Shown here: in pieces, positions 55,813 to 64,000 of the stretch
Position numbering within the stretch: position 1 is the stretch's first letter
Layout of the letters: every line of letters begins with the position of its first letter
Origin: Rhodospirillales bacterium
GTDB taxonomy: Bacteria; Pseudomonadota; Alphaproteobacteria; Micavibrionales; Micavibrionaceae
Length of the DNA stretch: 64,000 nt
Assembly: GCA_020638335.1 (NCBI GenBank)
Contig: JACKIT010000001.1
Location: 124,001 to 188,000 of the forward strand
Reading direction: 5' to 3'
Made by a program: the position numbers and the translations under genes
Notes under the pieces: model-generated
Seen by the model: only the letters and a program-made list of their open reading frames with translations
What the model was told of the DNA's origin: nothing
The model's database searches: none

Positions 55813-57510
55813 TTATTTGATACTTTTTAGTTGCTGATTTTCTAGCGCGTAGATCTTATCAGCATATTTCTTTAAGTCCATATCATGCGTAATCGCAAGT
55901 ATTGTCATGTCTTTTTTAAGCGTTGTCAGTGTTTTAAATATTTCCGCTTCCGTCTTTTTTTCAAGGCCGCTCGTCGCCTCATCCAGTATGAGAATATCGG
56001 GCTTTTGAATCAGCGCTCTGGCAATTGTCAGTCTTTGACGTTGTCCACCAGAGAGCTGCCCGCCAGATTCACCAACGGCTGCCTCCAGCTTTTCGACGAA
56101 GTCTTTGGCCCCGGCTTTTGTCAGTGCATCCCATACTTCTTCGTCTTTAAAGCTCTGATCATAGAGAGTGATATTGTTGCGAACATTGTCGTTGAGCAGG
56201 AAGGGTTCCTGAGGAATATAACCTATTTTTTGACGCCAGCTTCTAATTTCAAGTTCTTCCAAGGGGGTTTCATCGATGACAATCGCCCCTTCATTTGGGG
56301 TGTGAAGGCCGCAAATCAAGTTCACAAGCGTTGATTTTCCAACGCCTGACGGGCCTGTAATCAAATGTATACCCCCTGCGTTAATTTTAAATTCTGCGTT
56401 TTGCAGTATATTTTTGTGTTCATAGCGGTAAGAGACACCCTTAAAGTGAATCCCTGTATTAAAGCTTGCGCTTCTTGTGCCTTTAAATTCCTCTTGAAAA
56501 CTTTCGGCTTGCTCAATTGTATCCAACGTATAAGTGAATGAAGCGACTTGAGAGGCTATGATAGCATAGCTTTTCTGCAAAGCTGTTACGCGTTGCAAAA
56601 CACGCAGAAAAATAACGGCTAAGATGATCAGGTTTTCGATCTCTAATAGCTGGTAATGGACCAAGGCAAAGAGACCTAGCCCCAGACTTGTGACCTTTAC
56701 AACTTCGTTTGTCTGTTCAATGAGATTGGGGCCAAACACGATCCATGTATAGGAAGAGCGCAGATTTTCTATTTTTTGATATATAAAAGGAAGTGCATGC
56801 TTCTCGCGCCCCATAGCTTTCATGGGTTTCATCATCCTAAATATGTCCAGAATCTTAGCCATAAGCGCTTTTTGGTTATTGGTTTGATCCTGTCCTGCGC
56901 GTCTGGACTTTTTGAATGCAAACAGCAGCAATAAGGTGCACAATGCTCCGATACCGACCGCCACGCTTGTAACTTGCCAGGACATAAACAGGGCAATCGT
57001 GAAATAGACCAGCACTTGGAATATATCCGCTATAAAACTGCATTGTTTAACAATGCAGTTTGCTGCGAATTGCGGTTCGTTATTGAGTGCTGTTGAGATA
57101 TAGCCTGCAGATTTTTGTGTAAAATAAGACCAGCGTGCATTCATAATGGCGGCGACCAACCGCTTCCGAAAACCGGCCGTGATTTCTGCCGCTGAACTAC
57201 TGACAATGTACATCGCTAGCAAATTTGTGATTGCCTTCAACGTTATAAAGGCAATCATAAATAAAATGGTATTTAAAAGGGTGAGTTCTGCACCAAACCA
57301 TTGCGCAACGTTTTCAAAAACCATGTAGGTTTTGCTGTTTGGCTCAGGTGCGCCATCGAGGATGAACTGTACAAGGGGCAGGATTGTTAGTACACCCAGC
57401 CCTTCCGATATCCCTGCTATAAGGAAAGCCAGTGTGACAACGAGCGCACGAAGTGGGTAGTGTTTCAGAAAATATACGATAGGGTATGAAACTTGTTTCA
57501 GCTCTGACAA
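55813..57510 (-). CDS. ABC exporter, fused membrane and ATPase domains
   Basis: A 565-residue half-transporter of the MsbA/PglK-like exporter type. Residues 20-320 hold six membrane helices (for instance ALVVTLAFLIAGISEGLGVL). The ATPase domain has Walker A ITGPSGVGKSTLVNLICGL near residue 388, Q-loop GYIPQEPFLL, signature LSGGQRQRLTIARALIQKP and Walker B ILILDEATSGL, and the switch His in AITHDMD. It probably exports the cluster product or flips a lipid-linked intermediate. It begins 35 bases after the methyltransferase gene. Confidence 0.93.
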   Translation of the reverse strand: MSELKQVSYPIVYFLKHYPLRALVVTLAFLIAGISEGLGVLTILPLVQFILDGAPEPNSKTYMVFENVAQWFGAELTLLNTILFMIAFITLKAITNLLAMYIVSSSAAEITAGFRKRLVAAIMNARWSYFTQKSAGYISTALNNEPQFAANCIVKQCSFIADIFQVLVYFTIALFMSWQVTSVAVGIGALCTLLLLFAFKKSRRAGQDQTNNQKALMAKILDIFRMMKPMKAMGREKHALPFIYQKIENLRSSYTWIVFGPNLIEQTNEVVKVTSLGLGLFALVHYQLLEIENLIILAVIFLRVLQRVTALQKSYAIIASQVASFTYTLDTIEQAESFQEEFKGTRSASFNTGIHFKGVSYRYEHKNILQNAEFKINAGGIHLITGPSGVGKSTLVNLICGLHTPNEGAIVIDETPLEELEIRSWRQKIGYIPQEPFLLNDNVRNNITLYDQSFKDEEVWDALTKAGAKDFVEKLEAAVGESGGQLSGGQRQRLTIARALIQKPDILILDEATSGLEKKTEAEIFKTLTTLKKDMTILAITHDMDLKKYADKIYALENQQLKSIK

Positions 57511-57545
57511 TTTCGAATCTTTCTATCCTGGAGCCCGGATTTCTA

Positions 57546-58310
57546 TTATTCGCAGCGCTTGTATACAGCTAAGACACAAGGACGGTTTGTTTTTGAATCT
57601 GGCGCCCACTCTTTTTCAGGTTGCATTAATTTGCAAAGATAAAAGCCGTTCTTTTCAAATTCGTATGTCCAAAATCTTGGATATGTACTCCCGTTGTAGT
57701 ACACTGCGCCCAACACCACGCAATCCTTTGTTACCCGGCATATTTCCTGAACCAGTGGGAATACGGGGTTTACATGCTCGATTGTAGCTCCATGTGTATA
57801 CACAACATCAAATTTTTTGCTGGGTGAGTTTGATAGATAAGCCTCAAAAGACCCTTCTTCAAACTCGGCAATCTCATTCAGTGCGGGAAAAACATCTTTT
57901 GAAACCTTGCGCGCGGCTTTTGACAAATCAACACCGTAAAGATTATGAAACCCCCGCTCCCTGAGGGCATTCAAGTGGCGGCCAACGTTGCAGCCCAAAT
58001 CGAGAATTCCCGCCTCTTTATTTATGGCCCGTTTTTCAACTTCATCGATCAGGGCTCTGCCGGTTGCATCCATATCGATATAATTTGTTGCTCCACGCTC
58101 TCCTTCCTCTGGTCGTCCGGCCCAATAAGATTGGTCAGCTTTCTCTTTTTTATACAAGAATTTCAAAAATTGCCGCAGCATCAACGGCATTGAAGAATTT
58201 AAAATTTTTCTGGGTAAATTATGTTTGTGAAGAAGTTCTTTCATTACATTTTTCTTTATTGAAGACTTTCTTTGTTGAGGATGCACCTCAGAACCCCATT
58301 TAGGTAGCAT
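57546..58310 (-). CDS. SAM-dependent methyltransferase
   Basis: A 254-residue class I methyltransferase. A basic N-terminal 40 residues (NLPRKILNSSMPLMLRQFLK) precede the SAM-binding motif AGILDLGCNVGRHLNALRER near residue 95, LYGVDLSKAARKVSK, DVVYTHGATIEHV and a C-terminal sheet. Several starts are open: TTG at 58328, ATG at 58310 or ATG at 58244; none has a strong ribosome site. It heads the minus-strand cluster, divergent from the capsule-synthesis-like gene with about 110 bases between them. Confidence 0.8.
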   Translation of the reverse strand: MLPKWGSEVHPQQRKSSIKKNVMKELLHKHNLPRKILNSSMPLMLRQFLKFLYKKEKADQSYWAGRPEEGERGATNYIDMDATGRALIDEVEKRAINKEAGILDLGCNVGRHLNALRERGFHNLYGVDLSKAARKVSKDVFPALNEIAEFEEGSFEAYLSNSPSKKFDVVYTHGATIEHVNPVFPLVQEICRVTKDCVVLGAVYYNGSTYPRFWTYEFEKNGFYLCKLMQPEKEWAPDSKTNRPCVLAVYKRCE

Positions 58311-58421
58311 ATTGTATATCTTTTGCAAGGAAGAACGAGCACAGATAAAAGCTTTTACTCTATGGACGAAACATTATAGAACGTTTTGCAAAGTGTGTTT
58401 TTAGTCAGCAGGACCTTAAAT

Positions 58422-60011
58422 ATGAATCCCCTTGTTATCTGTCGAGCAAAGAAAACTAAATATATTAATCATATTGCGGAAGCAATGGATTGGCTTGGGC
58501 ACATTCAAAAATGTTACGCATATGTCGCCTATTATGACGATTGGCGTGATTATCTGCAAAATGATAGCAGCATCGAGTTTGAAAGCCTGTTTGGCACCCG
58601 GGAAGTGTTTTCAAAAATTGAAAGCGAAACCATCAGCGTTGAGGAAATGGCCAGAATAGAAAAGCTTTATGGAGATCGTCAGCTTTGGTCGTTAGCCTTG
58701 ACTGAACGCTGGCTTTTTCCACAGGCGGCCTATCCACTTTACGCGCGTACACCCTACTATTCTCAAGAGCAAAAAACCAAATATTTTGCGTTGTTGATTA
58801 AGCAGGCGGAAAGTATATTTGACGACCACCCTATTGATTGCGTGATCGATTTTGCCAATATCGGTATTTTCAGAATGGCGCTGGACGTTGTGGCTGAGAA
58901 GCGTGGAATTCCGTACTATCATATTGATAGCGCCCTTGTTCAGGATCTTGATAAAGGCGATCGTTTTTTTATCAGTCGTCGCCTTAATGACAATTATTCG
59001 TTTTTAGAGCAAAGCTATCAGTTCTATCTCAAGAATCCGGACAGAATTGAAGAAGGTCGTCAATATTTGCAGCGTTTTAGAGCGCCTCAATCCTATTCGG
59101 CTTATAGCCAATGGTATGGCAATGAAACGAAGCCCATGTCTTTTGCCGGTAATGTGTTTAATCGTTTATGTGGTTTTGGGAAAGGAGCGCTTAAAATTGG
59201 AAGGGCTGCCGTGCGTGATGTTCGGCTTCATGCCAAGGCTATGACGAATCCCGAAATCAAGTATAATTTCTCTTTGTATAAAAGCTCTGCGCTTTTGTTG
59301 CTTGTCCGCCATATGCAGAGTTTTTATCGTACAACGTATACGAAATTTTTCTGCAAATGTATTCAGGACGCACCTGATTACAAATATGTTTTTATGACCT
59401 TGCACATGCAGCCAGAGGCAAGCACAGCACTTATGGCCCCTTACGAGGTGAATCAGCTTGCTGTTATTGAAAATATCGCCAAAGCCCTGCCCTTTGACTA
59501 TCAATTGCTTGTTAAGTTGAACAAAGTAATGATTGGTAAAGATACAGTGCATTTTCTTCGGCAATTGCAACAATATCCGAATGTAGTGCTGGTCGATCAT
59601 TTCGCACACACACGCTCTTTTATTGAGCATGCCGCCTGTGTTGTGACTATCACCGGTACAGTCGGTTTTGAGGGACTATTGCACGGTAAAAAAACGATTT
59701 TACTCGGCGATCAAACTATGCCCTGGCATCGAATGGCCGGGGTGGATAATATTAAAGAGTGGAGAAACCTGCATGACGCTATTCGATGTGCTGAGCAATA
59801 TAAAGCCAATGACGATGAGTTGTGCGCCTATCTGCAGGCTGTTCATGACCATTCTTTTCAAATTGAAAGAAATTTTGTCTGGGATACAACATTTGATTTT
59901 TCTTTGGAAAATGAAAACTATAAGAAACTGACGCAAATTATTGCTGAACAGATTGTGAATGTGCACAATCAACGTGAGATGCATACGAAAAAACCCTCCA
60001 AGATTGCCTAG
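58422..60011 (+). CDS. Capsule-polysaccharide-synthesis-like protein
   Basis: A 529-residue protein with weak resemblance to the Capsule_synth (KpsC/KpsS-like, GT-B) group: the C-terminal half has YKYVFMTLHMQPEASTALMAP, LLVKLNKVMIGK and HAACVVTITGTVGFEGLLHG followed by KTILLGDQTMPW, the sugar-nucleotide-site pattern of that family. The first half (LVICRAKKTKYINHIAEAM...) is less conserved. The ATG at 58422 has AGGA 9 bases before it; an upstream TTG at 58386 is less likely. It probably attaches sugars to a surface polysaccharide. Confidence 0.7.
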   Translation: MNPLVICRAKKTKYINHIAEAMDWLGHIQKCYAYVAYYDDWRDYLQNDSSIEFESLFGTREVFSKIESETISVEEMARIEKLYGDRQLWSLALTERWLFPQAAYPLYARTPYYSQEQKTKYFALLIKQAESIFDDHPIDCVIDFANIGIFRMALDVVAEKRGIPYYHIDSALVQDLDKGDRFFISRRLNDNYSFLEQSYQFYLKNPDRIEEGRQYLQRFRAPQSYSAYSQWYGNETKPMSFAGNVFNRLCGFGKGALKIGRAAVRDVRLHAKAMTNPEIKYNFSLYKSSALLLLVRHMQSFYRTTYTKFFCKCIQDAPDYKYVFMTLHMQPEASTALMAPYEVNQLAVIENIAKALPFDYQLLVKLNKVMIGKDTVHFLRQLQQYPNVVLVDHFAHTRSFIEHAACVVTITGTVGFEGLLHGKKTILLGDQTMPWHRMAGVDNIKEWRNLHDAIRCAEQYKANDDELCAYLQAVHDHSFQIERNFVWDTTFDFSLENENYKKLTQIIAEQIVNVHNQREMHTKKPSKIA

Positions 60012-60025
60012 TCTGGATTTCAGGA

Positions 60026-61162
60026 ATGAAAATTGTTTATCTTTCTTCTTCGCAGCTTCCCTCTTCGAACGCGAATTCTGTTCATGTTATGAAAATGTGT
60101 GCGGCGTTTGCACGAAACCATCATGATGTTCTGCTTTATGCATTAGAAGGCAAAGACGGTTCTCCTCAGGATATATTTCACATCTATGGTCTTGAAAAGA
60201 ATTTTCATTTGAAGACTGTATCCGTTTTTATGTGGAAATGGTTATGGAATGTTTTTTATCTTCTGAAGATTTTTATCGATTTGAAAAAATCCACATTTGT
60301 TCCAGATGTTTTTTATAGCCGCTACATATATGCCGCTGCGCTGGCTTCTCTGTTTTACCGTGATCGTTCTGTAGTGTTTGAAGCCCATGCTCTCCCTAGA
60401 AATTTTCTCGAAAAACGTTTGGAATCCTGGCTTTTTGGACAGAAAAACTTTTCACATCTTGTTGTCATTTCCCAAGTTCTTAAGGATGATTATTTGCTGA
60501 CCCGCTTTGGACTTGTTTCTGAGAAAATTATCGTTGCACATGATGGAGCAGATTTATATCCCACTTCCGCTAATCAAAAAGGCCCGGTTGTAGATAAGCA
60601 CTCTTTTAAGCTGGGCTATACTGGCAAGCTTATGGAAGGTAAAGGGATGAGCCTTCTTGTTGAGCTTGCTAGCCTATGTCCTGAGGAAGAATTTCATTTG
60701 TGGGGCGGTTCTCCTGATCAAATTGATTTTTGGTCACGCTTTGTAAACACAGATAATTTCATTTTTCATGGCCATGTTGAACACGGGAGTCTTCTTGATC
60801 AATGTGTTGATATTGATGTTTTTTTAGCCCCTATCCAAAAAAAAAGCATGCTTTCAAAAAGTTATGATATTGGCCGTTGGACCTCACCGCTTAAGATTTT
60901 TGAGTATATGTCGTATTGTAAGCCTATTATTGCATCCGATATTCCTGTTTTAAGGGAAATTCTTACCCATAGGCAGAATGCCTTACTGATCGATCCTGCT
61001 GATGTTTCTGGTTGGCATGATGCGATTCAGGAGCTTAAGGAGAACCGCCCTCTCATGAAAAAATTAGCGCAAGAGGCCTATAGCACACTGAAAAAATACT
61101 ATACTTGGGATATGCGTGCGCAAAATGTTTTAACGCCATTGGTTTCCAGTAAGGAGACTTAG
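60026..61162 (+). CDS. Glycosyltransferase family 4 protein (1)
   Basis: A 378-residue GT-B glycosyltransferase. N-terminal LSSSQLPSSNANSVHVMKMC is the acceptor-side start; the C-terminal half has LGYTGKLMEGKGMSLLVELA and the nucleotide-sugar motif PLKIFEYMSYCKPIIASDIP near residue 290. Probably cytoplasmic, acting on a lipid-linked surface glycan. It follows the capsule-like gene by 14 bases and precedes a second GT4 gene by 7. Confidence 0.88.
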   Translation: MKIVYLSSSQLPSSNANSVHVMKMCAAFARNHHDVLLYALEGKDGSPQDIFHIYGLEKNFHLKTVSVFMWKWLWNVFYLLKIFIDLKKSTFVPDVFYSRYIYAAALASLFYRDRSVVFEAHALPRNFLEKRLESWLFGQKNFSHLVVISQVLKDDYLLTRFGLVSEKIIVAHDGADLYPTSANQKGPVVDKHSFKLGYTGKLMEGKGMSLLVELASLCPEEEFHLWGGSPDQIDFWSRFVNTDNFIFHGHVEHGSLLDQCVDIDVFLAPIQKKSMLSKSYDIGRWTSPLKIFEYMSYCKPIIASDIPVLREILTHRQNALLIDPADVSGWHDAIQELKENRPLMKKLAQEAYSTLKKYYTWDMRAQNVLTPLVSSKET

Positions 61163-61169
61163 GGAACCT

Positions 61170-62273
61170 ATGACTTACAAAAAATCGTACAAAGCTGTTT
61201 TTGTTCTTCCCGCCTTAAATGCGGGGGGGGCTGAGCGTGTTTTGATTACATTAATGAATGGTATTAACCGTCAAAAATTTTCTCCTACGCTGATTGTTGT
61301 TCAGGGGGGCGGGGCGCTCGAAAGTCTTGTTTCCTCAGAGATTCAAATTCAAGATCTGCAAAGGCAGCATGTTTCACGGGGCATTTTCAAACTTTACCGC
61401 GAGCTTAGACGCATAAAGCCGGATGTTATCGTTTCCACGATGGCTCATATGAATTTTGCGTTGTTGCTGCTTAAGCCTCTTTTTCCGAAAACTCGTTTTA
61501 TTGTTCGCGAGGCTATTACACCGTCCTTTTTTGATGACGAGCATTCACGCTTGGCCCCCATTATTCGGCTAGCATATAGGGTTTTATATCCGTGGGCGGA
61601 TATGGTGATTAGCCCTGCACAGACAATCATTGATGAATTTACTGAAGATTTGAAAATTAGTGATGAAAATCATGTGCTTTTATATAACCCTGTTTCTATT
61701 AAGAAAATCCGAGAGAATAAAGAGAGTGTATTGAGGTTTCACAACGTTTCGTCGAATACCGTTCAGTTTGTTGCGGCCGGTCGTCTCCATTCTCAAAAAG
61801 GTTATGATCACCTTATCGCAGCGCTTGCCAATTTTAAGTTCGATCATAAATGGGTGCTTTCCATTTTGGGTGAAGGGGAAGAGCGCCCTCTTTTGGAAGG
61901 ATTGGTCAGCCAATACGGGTTAAGCGCTCAAATCCTGCTTCCTGGTTTAGTTTCAAACCCTTGGCCTTATTATGCCGGAGCCGATTGTTTTTTGCTGCCT
62001 TCCCGATTTGAGGGGCTACCCAATGTAGCTTTAGAGGCACTGACCTGCGGAACGCCGGTCATTGCGACGGACAGTTCTGGCGGTATTGCCGAGATTGCGG
62101 CGCTGGCTGAAGAGGGCGCGGTTGAACTTGTTCAAGATATGGAGGGGTTCCTTGATAAGATGCGGGTCATTTCCCCTTTATCAAAGCGCAGCTTTGCGCC
62201 TTCCTTATTGCCGACAACATTTGATGAGAAAAATGTAATTGCGCGTTTTGAAGATTTGCTTCAGCGAAAATAA
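61170..62273 (+). CDS. Glycosyltransferase family 4 protein (2)
   Basis: A 367-residue GT4 enzyme. The N-terminus has FVLPALNAGGAERVLITLMN with the typical GGAERV loop, the C-terminal half AAGRLHSQKGYDHLIAALA, LPGLVSNPWPYYAGADCF and PSRFEGLPNVALEALTCGTP (the E-x7-E motif). The operon of three genes (58422-62273) likely builds part of a polysaccharide carrying the nonulosonate made in the pse operon (inference). Confidence 0.92.
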   Translation: MTYKKSYKAVFVLPALNAGGAERVLITLMNGINRQKFSPTLIVVQGGGALESLVSSEIQIQDLQRQHVSRGIFKLYRELRRIKPDVIVSTMAHMNFALLLLKPLFPKTRFIVREAITPSFFDDEHSRLAPIIRLAYRVLYPWADMVISPAQTIIDEFTEDLKISDENHVLLYNPVSIKKIRENKESVLRFHNVSSNTVQFVAAGRLHSQKGYDHLIAALANFKFDHKWVLSILGEGEERPLLEGLVSQYGLSAQILLPGLVSNPWPYYAGADCFLLPSRFEGLPNVALEALTCGTPVIATDSSGGIAEIAALAEEGAVELVQDMEGFLDKMRVISPLSKRSFAPSLLPTTFDEKNVIARFEDLLQRK

Positions 62274-62333
62274 TGGGATGCACCGATAGGGGTTACATTG
62301 CTTTGTCGTCGATCGAGGCGTATAACTTCCTTC

Positions 62334-63131
62334 ATGGCCTACGATCTCTTCTCCCCTTCCGTTCTTACCGCTCTTGGCATTTGCATTGCGGCGGCGTTTG
62401 CCACAATGATTGGCGGATTGTCGATCTTTCGAGCGCATGAATCCAATCCGCGGATGCTGGCGTTCGGGCTGGCGTTTGCTGGCGGGGCGATGGTTTATAT
62501 CTCTTTGGTTGAGATCTTCTGGAAGTCATATCAGTCTTTTGCGGAGATTTTGCCGGAAAAAGAAGCCTACAGCACTGCAACACTGGCGTTTTTTGGCGGG
62601 ATTGCGCTTTTGATGTTGATTGACAGGCTTATTCCAAACCCGCATAACAAGCTGAGCGTGCCGCACGATGAGAGTAAGTCACACCTTAAGCGCGTAGGAT
62701 TGTTGGCGGCTTTGGCTATTACGGTCCACAATTTCCCGGAAGGCATGGCAACGTTCTTTGCGACACTGGAAGACCCGGTGGTTGGGGCTTCTCTGGCTTT
62801 TGCGATTGCTATTCACAATATCCCCGAGGGAGTTTCAATTGCTATTCCCGTTTATTACGCAACCGGAGATAGAAAACTGACACTGCTGGCGTGTTTGCTT
62901 TCAGCGGTGGCGGAGCCTGTTGGCGCGCTGGTCGGGTATTTGGTACTGGCGCCATTTTTGACGCCTTTCGTATTTGGTAGTGTTTTTGGGGTGATTGCCG
63001 GGGCGATGGTGTTTTTGTCTTTGGATGAGCTTTTACCAACCGCAAAACGTTACTCAAGCGGACATGACGCGGTTTACGGTATGGTTATTGGCATGGGCAG
63101 CATTGCACTGAGCCTGATTTTGTTTAAATAG
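62334..63131 (+). CDS. zupT: ZIP family metal transporter (ZupT-like)
   Basis: A 265-residue zinc/divalent-metal importer of the ZIP family. It has eight hydrophobic segments; transport motifs are VHNFPEGMATFFA near residue 135 and IAIHNIPEGVSIAIPVYYA near residue 160, the two HN(F/I)PEG signatures of ZupT, plus AEPVGALVGYLVL. The ATG at 62334 is preferred to a TTG at 62298. It is separate from the glycosyltransferases by 60 bases and returns to the housekeeping style of codon use. Confidence 0.9.
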   Translation: MAYDLFSPSVLTALGICIAAAFATMIGGLSIFRAHESNPRMLAFGLAFAGGAMVYISLVEIFWKSYQSFAEILPEKEAYSTATLAFFGGIALLMLIDRLIPNPHNKLSVPHDESKSHLKRVGLLAALAITVHNFPEGMATFFATLEDPVVGASLAFAIAIHNIPEGVSIAIPVYYATGDRKLTLLACLLSAVAEPVGALVGYLVLAPFLTPFVFGSVFGVIAGAMVFLSLDELLPTAKRYSSGHDAVYGMVIGMGSIALSLILFK

Positions 63132-63141
63132 CATCATTTTC

Positions 63142-63169
63142 TTGACACCTATTGCCGGATGTGTATATT
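63142..63169 (+). promoter_or_regulatory. Strong sigma70-type promoter of rplU-rpmA
   Basis: TTGACA (63142-63147), 16 bases, TATATT (63164-63169): a near-consensus pair 72 bases upstream of rplU. The leader that follows contains a small GCGG/CCGC hairpin region that could take part in regulation by ribosomal protein, but I cannot show this. Confidence 0.75.
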
Positions 63170-63241
63170 TCGTGGCTTCGGGCATAATGCACAAGAAAGC
63201 GGGCTGAACCGCGGATTTTAAGAATTTAAGTGAGATAAGAC

Positions 63242-63544
63242 ATGTTTGCAGTTATTCGCACAGGTGGAAAGCAGTACAAAGTTCAAAAGGACGACAAAAT
63301 CGAGGTTGAGAAGCTGGACGTTGAAGCCGGTAAATCTGTCGATCTTGATGAAGTGCTGTTTGTAGATGGCAAGATTGGTGCGCCTTTGGTTAAAGGTGCA
63401 AAGGTTGTGGCCAAGGTTTTGGAGCAAAAGCGCGCCCCGAAAATTACGATTTTTAAAAAGAAACGTCGTCAAAATTATCGCCGTAAGAAAGGGCATCGTC
63501 AAAATCTGACATTACTGCAAATTACGGACATTAAAGCGGCCTAA
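63242..63544 (+). CDS. rplU: 50S ribosomal protein L21
   Basis: A 23S-binding large-subunit protein of 100 residues: [20 protein letters not shown] at the start, [18 protein letters not shown], and the basic signature [17 protein letters not shown] near residue 75. It is followed by rpmA after 36 bases, the universal rplU-rpmA pair. GTGAGAT precedes the ATG. Confidence 0.98.
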   Translation: MFAVIRTGGKQYKVQKDDKIEVEKLDVEAGKSVDLDEVLFVDGKIGAPLVKGAKVVAKVLEQKRAPKITIFKKKRRQNYRRKKGHRQNLTLLQITDIKAA

Positions 63545-63580
63545 GGCCTTTTGAAAAAACATTTTTAAGGAGATTAAAGC

Positions 63581-63868
63581 ATGGCACATAAAAAAGCAGG
63601 CGGGAGTTCTAGAAACGGCCGGGATTCAGCAGGTCGTCGCCTCGGTGTTAAGAAATACGCCGGCGAAGATGTGCTTGCAGGTAACATTCTCGTGCGTCAG
63701 CGCGGTACGAAGTACAAGCCGGGTAAAAATGTCGGTCTGGGTAAAGATCACACGATTTTCTCTCTGGTTGATGGTGAAGTGTTGTTCACACGCAGCAAAA
63801 GCGATCGGCCGGTTGTGAATGTTGTGCCGGCTAACGATACAGCCGCAAACCAGCAAGCCGCCGAATAG
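63581..63868 (+). CDS. rpmA: 50S ribosomal protein L27
   Basis: A 95-residue large-subunit protein near the peptidyl-transferase centre. It begins [20 protein letters not shown], and has [21 protein letters not shown] and [11 protein letters not shown]. The start follows AAGGAG. No N-terminal extension of the kind cleaved by the Prp protease is seen. A palindromic repeat lies 7 bases downstream. Confidence 0.98.
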   Translation: MAHKKAGGSSRNGRDSAGRRLGVKKYAGEDVLAGNILVRQRGTKYKPGKNVGLGKDHTIFSLVDGEVLFTRSKSDRPVVNVVPANDTAANQQAAE

Positions 63869-63875
63869 CAAAAAG

Positions 63876-63980
63876 ATGTCATCCCGAGCGGAAGCCCGCC
63901 AGGGCTGAAGTTGAGGGATCTGACCAACGTACGATAAAAGCAAGATCCCTCCATTCGCTACCGCTCAGTCGGGATGACAT
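63876..63980. repeat. Extragenic palindromic element after rpmA
   Basis: Outer arms ATGTCATCCCGA...GCGG (from 63876) and CCGC...TCGGGATGACAT (to 63980); inner perfect pair GAGGGATCT/AGATCCCTC. Ends match the elements near 1121-1420 and 26631-26702 (GTCATYCC...GGATGAC). It could also act as a transcription stop for rplU-rpmA. Confidence 0.85.
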
Positions 63981-64000
63981 GTGAGGGATTTTTTTATGAA

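Overview
The window is a bacterial chromosome segment of moderate G+C. Its housekeeping genes point to an alphaproteobacterium: pyruvate dehydrogenase E1-beta carries its own lipoyl domain, IspD and IspF are fused, NtrY/NtrX lie beside TrkA, and D-Ala-D-Ala carboxypeptidase, tmk, holB, metG, tatD and an MBL hydrolase sit in one run. The lineage may be Micavibrio-like, but that is inference. I found no CRISPR array, prophage or insertion sequence with a recognisable transposase.

Layout. 1-10.7 kb is central metabolism: a 5'-truncated enolase, an FtsB-like protein, then pdhA, pdhB, pdhC, lpd, lipA and a Coq10/RatA-like protein. This operon carries several small insertions: an antisense small ORF between pdhA and pdhB, a complete GxxExxY gene bounded by 27-bp inverted repeats between pdhB and pdhC, and three palindromic elements translated in frame within the E1-beta and E2 linkers. 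10.7-13.8 kb (minus strand) holds a glycosyltransferase-like protein, pncC/cinA-C, pgpA and ispDF. 13.8-22.1 kb (plus) holds ntrY, broken by many single-base indels, then ntrX, trkA, murI, a Gph-like phosphatase, hfq and hflX. 22.1-32.3 kb (minus) holds mazG, an MBL hydrolase, tatD, a small EamA-like transporter, metG, holB, tmk, a DD-carboxypeptidase, rlpA, mltB and a two-TM ion channel, ending at a tRNA-Ser(UGA).

32.4-62.3 kb is an accessory cell-surface region. It opens with a methyltransferase, an APH-like kinase and two sulfotransferases. A plus-strand operon follows for a pseudaminic-acid-type nonulosonate: pseB, pseC, an oxidoreductase, a cytidylyltransferase/class III aminotransferase fusion, a methyltransferase, pseG, two formyltransferases, a PIG-L deacetylase and pseI. 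It has no PseH-type acetyltransferase. A minus-strand run (58.3 to 46.9 kb) then encodes a methyltransferase, an ABC exporter, a third sulfotransferase, a threonine-synthase-like enzyme, a PduX-like GHMP kinase, a cysteine-synthase-like PLP enzyme, an ATP-grasp ligase, an ArgH-like lyase and an asparagine-synthetase-like enzyme. The kinase, PLP enzyme and lyase match the logic proposed for making 2,3-diaminobutyrate from threonine; with the ligase, the synthetase and the exporter they suggest an undescribed amino-acid-derived product or glycan decoration. A capsule-synthesis-like protein and two GT4 glycosyltransferases follow.

62.3-64 kb returns to housekeeping: a ZupT-like transporter, then rplU and rpmA behind a strong sigma70-type promoter, and a palindromic repeat after rpmA. 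Related palindromes also lie after enolase and between metG and holB, so these elements are dispersed in this genome.
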